From positions 81,850-145,849 of the forward strand of contig JAWQEG010000073.1 in assembly GCA_033782935.1 (NCBI GenBank): a stretch of 64,000 nt of DNA, read 5' to 3'. A program made the translations under genes and the position numbers. The notes beneath the pieces are model-generated. The model did no database searches. It was not told the origin of the DNA and worked only from the letters and a program-made list of their open reading frames with translations. Origin of the DNA: Petrolisthes cinctipes. Lineage: Eukaryota; Arthropoda; Malacostraca; Decapoda; Porcellanidae. Of this stretch, positions 1-12,300 are shown in pieces. The number at the start of each line of letters is the position of its first letter. Positions within the stretch are counted from its first letter, which is position 1.

Positions 1-29
1 TCATTTTGTCCACCTCCTTCCTTGCCTAG

Positions 30-144
30 TGTGCATTGTCCTCCTAAACAAGCCTGCATCTCTCTACCATCCCCCCTAAAGGAAAGCTTCATCTCCATCG
101 GACTCACGCGACCCCAAAAGAGTGGACCCGGTGGCCCTGGCCAG
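30..144 (+). CDS. Cadps: CAPS exon (probable, first in window)
   Basis: The sequence runs from an AG acceptor at 28-29, after a C/T-rich tract, to an AG|GTAGCT donor at 145. Two bases are carried in from the previous exon, and the exon then encodes 38 codons including [20 protein letters not shown] basic and Gly/Pro-rich linker of this kind is plausible just before the [11 protein letters not shown] exon. The exon ends in phase 0, while the next clear exon (2593) needs two carried bases, so the junction is unresolved (see findings). Without a transcript, this exon is less certain than the others. Confidence 0.6.
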
Positions 145-3100
145 GTAGCTTCTGGATTCCAGGCCGTGTTGGCTTTGTGCAGCGCAAGGAAAAATTCTGT
201 TGAAACATATCCATTCATTTATTTAGAATTCCTTTGGGCCAATATCACAGTACCATAGTTGGTTAAGTTCATCCTAAGACATCATCAAACGGTTCACTTT
301 CCACATTGACCATATCACTTATAAATGACTGTGAAGTTGGCTCTGTATCTCTAAGAGGAATTGCTCATTGAAATTTAATTAGTGACTTGCAGCTGTGGCT
401 CAACTTAGTGTAATTTACTTATGGTTTGGAAGTTGTGGTCGACTAGCAACAGTTTTCATAATATATTGCTACCTAGGATTAGTTCTTTCCTTAGAGGCAA
501 CACACATAGTTGAATACAGTAAGTCAGAGAATTCTAGCTGGTCAGTATTTTAGATATGTAGTTCTTTTATACTGTTACTCTTTGATAATGTTAGTCACTG
601 CCATTATATCTTACATTTATAATATGTTGAATGGAGTGTTGTTGAAGTTATTTTTAATTATGGATATTCTAGATACCCTCAGTATCACTCATTGAGTATT
701 TGCTTTCCTTTACAGTCAGTTGTTGAGCCACAGACATTCTTCTGTACTACCTCCCTTTAATAGAATGCATTTCTGACCATTCATGGAAATAACTAAATCA
801 CTCCTTGTAGGCTACCAATTGATTAATTGGTTAACTGTAATATGTAAGTAATGTCAAAGGAATGAAGTTTACTGGGGAATAATTATTATAGTTTATAATG
901 AGAATGCACAATGCATTATTCTGAATTTAACAGATTGTTAAAATATTTACTCACTAATATAACAGTTAGGTCTTCTCCTAATAACTTCCTTGAGTGACAA
1001 GCTCTGTCCCTGAAGCTAACTTGTCCTGTTAGTCCTGATGCTGTACAGTTGTTGAATCTACCTGTAAATGGTTACCAGGTATATAAAGGGACATGATTTA
1101 TGAGCTAAGTTTTTGTGAGAAACATGTAGTCACTTTCGTCCAAAACATTTTAGGTAATCAATGTTGACTGAAGGAACTGTACTGCTTAAAGTGAGGTGCT
1201 ACATCAGAATGAATACAATGGCCAAAACCTTGATGATGACAGGCCTTTCTAGATGCACGCAGTGTTGTCTCAGATGGGATAACCTCGTTTAGGGATATGA
1301 GGTTCCATGTTGCCCTTGATTTCTCTAATGGTATGCTGTGTTACATCCCTTGTGGCACTCCAGCCTTTGATGGCAGCTCTAACAGATGGGAGTGGTCACA
1401 ATCTTAAATTCATCATGATCTCTTCATTTTACAATAATAAGTATATGGTATATTGTACATCTGAATACCAGTTTTAGAATTTTAAACAAGTAATTTGTTT
1501 TAAGGGATCAAACAGAGCTAATGTAGTAATGTTTTTATATTTTGACCTAGTTAAAATTAATAGCTTTGCTGATTTCCTTGTAAAAAATAAACTTGTTTGA
1601 ACTCAACAACTGGTACACTGCTGTCTCACCACATCGTGCCTGCCTGTCACTCTTTATTTTTGCTAGATTTGGATAGCAGATCTTATACATAGCTGCTTCT
1701 TGCATAAAAGTTTTAGAATTTACTTTTTGATAATTGTGCATCATTGAATGGCAAGTCTTTAGCATTTTCTTTTTTGTAGATGCGCAAACTCAGAACATGT
1801 AGGGAAAAACGGCCTCCAGTATGTACATGTATTTAGTGTGAAAAATTTTAATTAACTTTATAAAAAAGTAAGATTAAGTAATCACGTTCTTCTAAGCACT
1901 GTATAGAGTTTCACTTTTACTATTTCTAAGCCTTTTCAGTCTTGCTGTCCTCTGTCTTCATATATTGTTTGAATTCTACTCATATTTTACATTTAACATA
2001 TTCCTCAATCTTAAGCAGTTTGATCATTAGCTTTTTGCTGCTGTACTATTGTATTAGAGTAAAGATTGTATTTTAAAGGTAATTTAGTTGAGACAGTTTG
2101 TATATATTCTGTCTGCAATGTCATTCATTAATCATGGACTGTTCAGACTAGCGGTAACCTATTCTAATGAGGTTTATACATGATCAGCACTGTTTTCTTA
2201 CATATTATACCATTCTAGATACTGCACTGAAAATTTTTAGTATTACATGTGCAGATTGATTATTTCAAGAAACTGTTAATATGGCAAAATGTCATTATGG
2301 TGAAAATTATATTTTAACAATTGATATTTATTACTCCTACTACCCATACTGTTTTACTGTCATTAAGACTGAATCATATAATTGACATACAGTATGATAT
2401 AAAATTTTAAAGGATTAATAAGTACAGTACCATACCTATATTAGTACTGTATAAGGTCTGTACATTATTTTTGAATTTATGCAAAAAGATCTTAAAGCAT
2501 ATGAATAAATGTAAAGCCTGAACTCTCCATGTGTGTTTGATGAATGTGCTGTTGTAAGATTAGAGCTGACCAAGTGACCATCGCCCTGGCAGGAATGGCT
2601 GTGCCACCTCAGAGGACCTCTTCTGGAAACTGGATGCCTTACAGTCTTTCATCCGAGACCTTCACTGGCCGGACCTTGACTTTGCTAAGCACCTAGAGCA
2701 GAGATTAAAGGTAAAGGGTGCTATTGATTGACATACATATATCATAATAAATACTTTTTCAGACCACTACACTCAACAAACACCCTTCTTACAGACCTCA
2801 CACAAAGAATTTTTGATGGCATCAACTCAGATAGACCCCCACACAGAACACTCTTAGTTTCATTGGACATTAGTAAAGCATTTGATGCCATCCGCCGCCA
2901 CATCCTCACAAAGAAAATATACAACACAAACATGCATAATAACACCAAAAGATGGCTGGCCAGCTTCTTGGGAGGAAGAGTAGCCCATGTTACATTTGCT
3001 GGTCAGTCATCTTACATTAAAAGTTTCACCAATGGTGTCCCCCAAGGTTCTGTACTCTCACCCACCCTTTTCAACCTATACATGCACGACCTACCAACAC

Positions 3101-3336
3101 CCCAGGCACCACAAATACACATAGCCTCCTACGCAGACGACATAACACTCCCATGTTCACACAGAAATGCAGACACAGCCACTCTCATCCTCCAACCCTA
3201 CCTCAACACACTTAATGCTTGGTTCACCATAAACAGACTTAAAATAGCACCCACCAAGTCAACTGTCACCCTTCTCACCAACTGGAATGCAGAACACCGC
3301 TACACACCACACCTCACCATAAACAACACACCTATA

Positions 3337-3389
<53 letters not shown>

Positions 3390-6300
3390 ACTTGGCATAA
3401 CATATAATACATCCATGACATTCAAACAACATATCACGGCCATCAAAAACAAATGCATGCAAAGACTTAAAGCCCTCAGATCACTTGCCAGCACAACATT
3501 CGGACACAACAAAGAATCCACAATCACAGTATACAAACAACATATTCGATCAGTGATGGATTATGCAAGCCATGCCTGGGCCTCAAACCTCGCTGAGACT
3601 CATCACAACACCCTTCAAACCATACAGAACAGAGCCCAAAAGACAATCACAGGCTGCACAGCTACCACACCTACACTATGAAACCATAGTCCTCAAAATC
3701 AAGGATCATCTTGACATGAGAGGCACACAAACACTTGCTGCAGCCTCCACAAACCCACACCACCCACTACACTACATGGCACAACACCCACACAGGGGTG
3801 CTGATGGTATAGCGGTTAGCACACTCACCTGGCATGCGAGAGATCCCGGGTTCAATTCCTGGTTCAGTGGAATTGTTGGACAATTTTCCCAGCCCCCTAT
3901 GTCCCTGTTCACCTAGCAGTAAATAGGTACCCGGCTGTAAGAGCAAGGATAGCATACTACCTTGTAGGCTGGGGGAAGATGTGTTGATGGCTGGGGGAAG
4001 ATGTATTGATGTAAACTACCCAGCACACTTCTCAACTACACAGCACATACTGGTGAGGGAAGATGTGCTGATGCAAATTACCCAGCACATTCTCAACTAC
4101 CCAGCACATACTGGTGAGGGAAGATGTGTTGAGGTAAACTACCCAACACACTTCTCAACTACCCAGTACACACTGGTGAGGGAAGATGTGTTGATGTAAA
4201 CTACCCTGCACACTTCTCAACTACCCAGCAACACACTGGTGAGGGCTGGTTCTATCCAGAAAATGAGGAATCTGGCATCCTCTACCACACCCTGGCCTGT
4301 TCTGTCTGTCTCTCTTACTATCTCTCATTCCTTCTGGGTAGCCGACGAGATCGCCTGATTGGGTGGCACAACAAAGAAGACTATAGACGGTGGGAATGTT
4401 GGCCCAGTGATACATGCCCATGAACCAGCAGTCCCCTCGTCTGTTACCTTCGAAGAAACAGATCTCACTATCACCCTGACTCCCATTTGGGGGTCCGAGC
4501 ATCTGCGCGGCTTCGGTCAACCAGACTCGGGACTGCTCGGCCAGACAGTCTGGGGAACTACAACAACAACAACAACAACACCCACACATGCCAAGGAACA
4601 TCAAAACAACACCCAGTACACGATACCATACACAAATACTGTCATGTCTTACACCCTGCCCACCCCAAACAAATCTCCAGAAACATATCCATACTCAAAT
4701 CACTTATCAGTCCATCCATACACTCAAAAACAACACACAGCTGCATGCACGACCTCCTGATATCCACCCATCTGAATCATCTCTTCCCCGTGAGGACAGA
4801 GTCCACCTGGCCAGGCTGTGGTGTGGCCACCACCCGGCCCTTCTGATATATCAGAAGAGGCTGGATGGAGCCATTGCGGATGCCTGTCCGGGATGCAACA
4901 CAGCGCCCCATTCTATTAAACACATTATTGAAGACTACAATGCACACAACCACTCGCCAACAACACAACATACACTCTCTGAGGGCATTGTGGGAAAGCC
5001 TGGTTCAGGCCATGGCCTTCCTCAGGAGCTCGGGGCTGCTCGGCCAGACAGCTTGAGGAACTTCAACAACAACAACTTTTGTCTTAGGATAGTTTTTTAA
5101 AGTTACAATACAGCATCATACTTTCTATTTCATAAAATGCATCCTCTAGCTTAGAAGATAACTACTCAGAAAAAAATAGACATGACACAGACACAAGTGT
5201 TTGTTTGCATTTAATGTAATATGATAATGAGTCTTTTCAGGGATTTTTGTCTCACAGCCTTCTTTTGCCCCATTTTTAGTGTTTCATTTTAGTCCTGCCT
5301 GCTCCCTCTTTCTCTACATACCTTATTCCCACCCACTTCTCTGTTTGTGTTACTGCCACATAACCTTTCCAGGCTTGGTGCTAGTCCTTATTGAATTAAT
5401 TAGTTAGTTAATTTTCAAGTATATTTAAGTGAGATTTTCAGGGATGAAGTATGTAGTACAGTCGCACATCACAATCCCTAGCCCACCTGAGTCGAAGCCC
5501 GAGATATGAAGCTGGTGGTTTATGGACGACAGCCCACTCAAACCATCTTGAGACCACACACATTTCGAACCAATGGAGGCTTTGGGTGGGCTGTCGTCTA
5601 GAAACCACCTGATCTAGATCTCGGGCTTCGACTCAGGTGGGCTTGGGATTGTGGTGCGCAGGTGTACAGTATTATAACATCCAGTACGATCCTGTACTTG
5701 AATATAATATTATGTGAACAAGGAAAAAAAATAGTACACAGTTCTATCATTATTTCTCACTGTGATTCACACTAACTTTATTTTTTGATCCAAACAGTTG
5801 ATGGCGTGTGACATGATTGAGTCATGTATCACCCGCACTGATCAAGCTTTCCAACAGTGGCTCAAGAAGGGCACCGGTTTTGTATCAACAGATTATGTAC
5901 TACCCTCAGAGATGTGTGCCATGGTCAATGTAATCCTTGATGCCAAGAACCAGTCTTTCAAACTGTGTGCCGTTGATGGAGTAGATGTGGTAAGTTGTCA
6001 TTTGCCCATCTAAGCTACATTACAGTTCTGTACATACTGTGCTTATATGCGTGGAACTTTCAAATCACTTTAACACACATTATGTTTACTTTTTAAATTG
6101 TGTAATGTATTTGTTTTTATGATGTCAATAGGCAGAAAATACAGTGATGTCAGGAAAAGTTACTTGAGAGGAGTATGTGGACTTACTAAGTGGGATGGAG
6201 AAAGTAATGAGAGTGTTTATAAGAGATGTGGTATGAGTGAGAAGGCAATTGGTATCGAGTGTGGAGTGGTTGAGAGAGTGAAGCATAATACACTAAGGTG

Positions 6301-9300
6301 ATTTGGACATGTAGAGAGAATGCAAGGTGAGGAGTTTGTAAAGAAGGTGTATGGAAGTGAAGTTGTGGGACCATGTGTGAGAGGTAGACCCCCGGTTAAA
6401 TAGCAGAACAGAGTGGAAGAGTATGTAAGGGAGAGAAACATGAGGGACAGAGCAGCAGGGCTTGACCAAGTAAGGAGGGAGTGTTGGAACAGGGAAAACT
6501 GGAAACACTTCTGCCGTGGCCACCCCCTTGGGGGGAGTTCCCAGAGGGAGCTAAGCGTCAGAGCTATAGATAGATAGATAGTCAGGAAAAGTATATAGAC
6601 ATGTGAAACAACAGTCCCAACTTTCCCTATCACCAGTCACATGTCCACTCTAGAAATACTGCCCTGTTTGGTTGGTGTCTTCAGCCTCCTCCTGAAAAGT
6701 GATGGAGTTACAAATTAGGTGTATGATCAGGAGGTGGAAAAGCTGATATAAGTAGAAAGGTAGATATACAGTAGAAAAGTAGGTGAAAAAGTGTGTATAA
6801 GAGATTTTAATGTAAAGGTGAAATTGAGTGGGAGAAAGAGCATTCATTTTAGGAAGGAAGAGTGTCATGGCGGTGATTGATTCAAGGATGTGTTAATAAA
6901 TATACTGTATTGTATTTATAATTTAGTACTGTATAGCTATATAACTACTTTACAGTAATTTGAGTTCAAAAGAGATGAGGTAAATAGTTTTATGTTTGGC
7001 AATAAATGTTAAGTTTGTAAATACAGTACAGTACTGTGCATTATGATAACGATATTCCAGGCATTCATAAGACAATATAACCTGTTATATGAGTACTGTA
7101 TAGATGGTGAATATTTATGGTAAAGGATGATAAGTTATTTGATTTCTGATGACATCTGAGATACCTAGTTGTATGTGGTCCCCAATGGTTCTATTATTTT
7201 GTCTTAACTCTATGACTACAAATGTTTAGAGGTACCTGTACTGTATAACTCGGATAACTCTACTAACAACTTTTGTTTTTGTTTTTTGCAGCACCAATAC
7301 CACACAAAAATTGATGATTTGATAGAAAGAACAAGCAGCTCAATGACGCAAGGAATGGTGGGCAAGCTACTGTCTGTGTTAGAGTCTGTCATCTCCAAGC
7401 TTGGCCGATATGATGAGGGAAGCTTCATTGGTTCCATCCTCTCATTTACGGTATGTGGGTATGATGGTTTTTCTTTCAGACACAATCTCAGTCATAATTT
7501 CCAATCCCACAACCTTTTTCTGTCTCCCAATCTTTGCTTGCAGGTCCTCTTTTCTCCTACCAGTATCTCTCCCTAATAGTCAACCTTCTCATATCCCAAT
7601 CCTATTGTAAATTTAGTTAATGCAAACTGCTCTTAAGAATGTGGTCATTATGAATGCGAGACTCTTTGATATTACCTGATGTTAACCAGATCAAAGATAT
7701 CAATTATTCTTGATCATTCTACATAAGTTCAGGAGTACTGATCAATGCTACATTATTTTATAAATGTTTGAAACATTAAATATTATGTGAAAGTGATATT
7801 CTTTACCTGTGTCAATTGTGTGTAACTGTATATTACTGTTGTATATATTTATTTTCTTTTATATTTTATATTCTTTTGTTGTCTGAGATGACCAGTATGT
7901 TGCCATTCGGTTATTGTTTTATGATATGTTTATTCCCTTATCTTCATCATATTTTATTATGTTTATTATGTTTATTTAAACTGGAATTGGGAATTGCCAA
8001 GAAGTACTGTACTGTATATTATATGCTGAGAACCATTTAATTGGTCATCTTTATTAGTCATCAAACACCAACATCAATCGTTATTAGTCATCAAACGTCA
8101 AGATCATTGTAATCATCATCATTATCATCTTTTATTATCATCATCACTATCATCTTTTATTATCATCATCACTATTGATTATGAAACAAAGAAAAGAATG
8201 CCCAGTAAAATGGACCAAACTCACTATTCCCTCCCTCATCAAGCCCATAAAGTTCTCAGCTTACTGTCCCCCAAACACGTATCAGTGTCAGCAATAATGT
8301 CTCTTCACACAGCTCGCTCAACTTAGTGAGAAAAACAGTTCCAATTAATTCAAAGGAGTTTAGATTGTTCATCCAAATTCATATTCTTTCATGCTCTAGG
8401 TCATTTGTTTCATTACTCTCTCCTTCCATTCATTCATTGTGGGTTAATTTTGTGTAGGTACTGTATACAGTGCTCCCTCGTTATCGACGGTTTTATTATC
8501 GACGGTTTCAATTAGCGACGGATTTACTCTACCATACTCTCTTGTGACTAAAAATAATTCTAAACTTGAGCCAAAAGTATGGACAATGTATGTTTTGAAT
8601 GGTTGTTCATTTTAAAAGGGTCGGCCTAAAAGCGTGATTGTAGTGAGTAAAGAGTGAGGGTGATGGTTGACAAGTTCAGTTATCACCAATAATCAATGAG
8701 TTTCTACTCATATAATTACATTTCCTTAGTCTATATTCATTATTCTTTGTCACTTTCTCTTACAATCACTTGCACTTTTCACCATATCAAATGTATGTAC
8801 CGGGATATGTGCTTAAAGTATGAGAAATGCCCTTTTGAGAAGTTGTTCACTATAAAGGGGTTAGGCTTATCGCGAGTGTAACAAGCGAGCGGGAGGGTGA
8901 AAAGTTATTCATTATAAAGGGGTTAGACTTATTGGGAGTATAACGAGGGAGCGGAAGAGTGAAAGTTGTTCATTATAAAGGGGTTAGGCTTATCACAAGT
9001 GTAACGAGGGAGCGGGAGGGTGAATATTTATTCACCATATAGGGGTTAGGCTTATCACGAGTGTAACAACCGAGTGTGAGGTTGATAGTGGGGTGGTAAG
9101 TTTAGTTATCACCTAAACTCATTGAATTTTTATTCGTGCACACTCATTCCTTTGTTTGTATGCATAAATTTTGGTAATTTTCTCTTAAAATCACTTCCAC
9201 TCTTCTTGGAAATGGTCTAGTTAAGGACCGTCTACTTGGGGGGAGCACTGTATATTTATTTAACATACCGTAATGCGGTATCGACGGTTTTGTTAACGAC

Positions 9301-12300
9301 GGCCATCTTAAGAACGTAACCCCCGTCGATAACGAGGGAGTACTGTATTCCATAAATAATTTGAATGAATGAGCTTTGGGCTGTGTTTCTCTCTACTTCT
9401 TGGTACTATCAGTCCAGTATGTCCCACCTTCCAGTATGTTTATTTTACTATTTTTCTTCAAACTCTTGCTGGGCTGGCGTTGTACTACGTTTCAGTACCG
9501 CCAGAATGTGAGTGGTTCGGGTAAGGAGCTTGGGAAGGCCTACATCAACTTTGCCAGGAACTCAATGGATCAGATCAGACAGAAAGTTAATGATGAACTC
9601 TGGATTCTGAATCTATTTGAGGTAAGTGGCTGGTAATTTGTTCAAACTTCACTCGGAAGGAGCCTCAAAGAAACACTAGGGTTACAGTTAAATGGTAATA
9701 ATGAACTATGCAATGGATGGAAAATAATTGATCCACCAATAATGCTTCCTTCTGTGCAATAACATTAATGCCAAGGTAAATGCCAAGGTAATGAAGGCAT
9801 AGAACCGGAGCACGCTGTCTTACACCTGAACGATGTTACCACCACTTTTATGCTGTATTTTTTTATTAACAAAACTACAGTACAAATGATCCCTTGAGAC
9901 AGCACATTTCATCAACTGTAAAGTGAGGTCAAGGTTTGTGGTCTGCAAAAACTCTTCTAGTTACTGTAATCATGTTATCCAGTTGATATGTGATTGTAGC
10001 TGGACTACATACCTTACTTTTTTCCTGACACTGTATATTAAGTCACTAGCAAGTCAGGAGGTGCTTTTCTCACTCTTTTCTTTTCTGATTTCACTTTTGC
10101 CGTCCTTCTGACTTCTTATACGTTTCTGATACTTGTTGCCTTGTGTCAGCAGCAGTGGTACACAGCACAGGTAACAATGCTGTGTTCTTGGCTGAGTGAA
10201 CGTTTGGACCACAACCTCCACCCCTACCAGTGCACTTGTCTTGCCCACATCGTTAAGGTGAGTGTCCTGGTGGCAGACTTTCTTTAGCCTCGACAGTAAG
10301 TATTTTCCATTTCTCTGTATATGTTCCCTAATAATTTATTTTGCATCTTTTAACACTTTCCCCAATGCTATGTTGATTGAGATTGACTGCACAGAGAATA
10401 TCATTTTTTGTTTAGTTACTTTAAAGTATGTTTTGTTAAGTAGACAACTGGTTGCAAAGTACTGTATGAATATTAAAAGTTTTTCACTGTAAATGAATTT
10501 GAAATTAATTTGCACTAGTTAGCTTATAAGTTCTGCCCTTTTTTAGTATGTCACTTGTCATGAACACTGTGTTGTCATGGGAAAATTATCTCACCTCTTG
10601 AAACATTACCAAATTTCTGGTGCATGTAGTGACACTGCCAGATAAGTGGAGGTAAATGTATTTCACTAGGATTCAGTGAGATATTTTTCCATGGGCATAC
10701 TCAGATCTGCTACAGTAACTTCTTTTCTTTTATTCCTACCCCATCCTTCTCTTCTTTTATCCCTTTCATGAGCCACTTTATTTGCTTCTGTCCACTTCTC
10801 CAGAAGGTAGAATTAGTATGGTCAGTGAAGTTTGTTTTTTGACTAGAAACATTGCCAGTTGACATCCCTTAATGCCTGGGGTCGACGCTTGAGCAGTAGG
10901 CTGTACTGTACTGTATTAGGGGCCAGAGTAAAGGGTCCAACTCAGACTCACACTATTGTCTGTGTGGAATTTTTTTCTGATCTTCTTCTCCATCTCCCCA
11001 ATTTATCTGAATTTCCCATGAACCCCAATCCACCTGAGTCCTCCTTTTATCTGTTTTTTTTTCAGCTCATATTCTCAGATTTCACAGCGTATGGGCTAGG
11101 TCACGAACAGACTGGGGTTCAGGCCTACGTGGTGGTCAGTCAGCGGGTGGAAGCTGAGCATCAGCGACTCTTACGCGACGGAAAACTCAAGGAATAAGTC
11201 AACCCTCTTCGTCGTCGGAACATTGTCCAGTGTTGTTGTTTCTTAGGACTAGGAAGACAGAGTGCTTGACTGTCGCTTGACTCTAATAGCAATATATTGA
11301 TCTTTTCATTACTGTATATGTACAGTCATTTATGTTTGTGCATAAATACACGGTTCAAGAAGTCACAAGCATCTCAGGCTTAGCTGACTGTTATCTGTTT
11401 TGCAGATTGAAAAAAATGTCATAACTATATTATGTACTTAGACTGTATTTATCATATCATCTTATATTCAGATATCACAAAGTATTATTACCATTTCCAG
11501 TCCAGAGTCAAGGAGTCAGATTAAGTTCTCTATCTAAACACAGACTTGGACTTCTCTTTGGTCCATGGAAGTGATTGGAACTATTGTGGAGAAGGTGGCT
11601 GCTGACAACCTACTGTTCGTGTGTAAATCTCATCTTCTAGAGGCTTAAATACACTCCGGTATTTTGGTGTTGTTCATACTGTGCTGCGCTCTCCTCTGTG
11701 ATATGGGCTACAATCTTGATTATTTTATATAACATCTAATTGTGTACAGTACAAGCAGTTTCTTTGATCAGTATTATCAAACTCCAAATAAGAGACAGCA
11801 CTGTATATCATTCTCAAGATTGCAGCTCAGTTAGTCAATCAAAAGTAGAAAAAGAGACGACATTGCATCTCTAAAACTAGAAAAATTTAAGAGACAATAG
11901 AAGCACTAATGCTTCTTCATAAATTATTTCCAAAGTATTTCCTCACTAACTTGGCCCATAAGTTCCTCCTCCCCTTTAGCTAACTTGGCCCACCAGCACC
12001 CATCACTTTTCTAGCTGATCAGTCGGTAGTAAACATCTGCTAACCAGTTTGTTAGAAGAGAGATGTGTTTACAAATCAAGTTAGTACAAGAACTGGGCTC
12101 ATGGGCCATGTTAGTGTGGCAAGACTGCAACAGACTCTCACTGACATCCATCACACAGGGCCTTATTGACTTAAACTTGAGACTAGATTGTATTCAAATG
12201 ATTCAAATGTTTTGGATCTATTTTTCCTTTCATTATGAGTATAACTGCAAGAGATCCAGACAAAAGATAGTAAAAGTACTGCTTCCATATTTTACAATTA

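Noticed and set aside
3796..3870. A tRNA-Ala-like gene
   Set aside because: The A and B boxes and the loop fit, but the acceptor stem does not close, and the segment is the head of a SINE with TSDs and a second copy at 35.6 kb.
4221..4604. A Cys-rich frame on the - strand (poly-Cys from CAA repeats)
   Set aside because: It lies inside the SINE tail module, and the poly-Cys comes from (CAA)n on the other strand.
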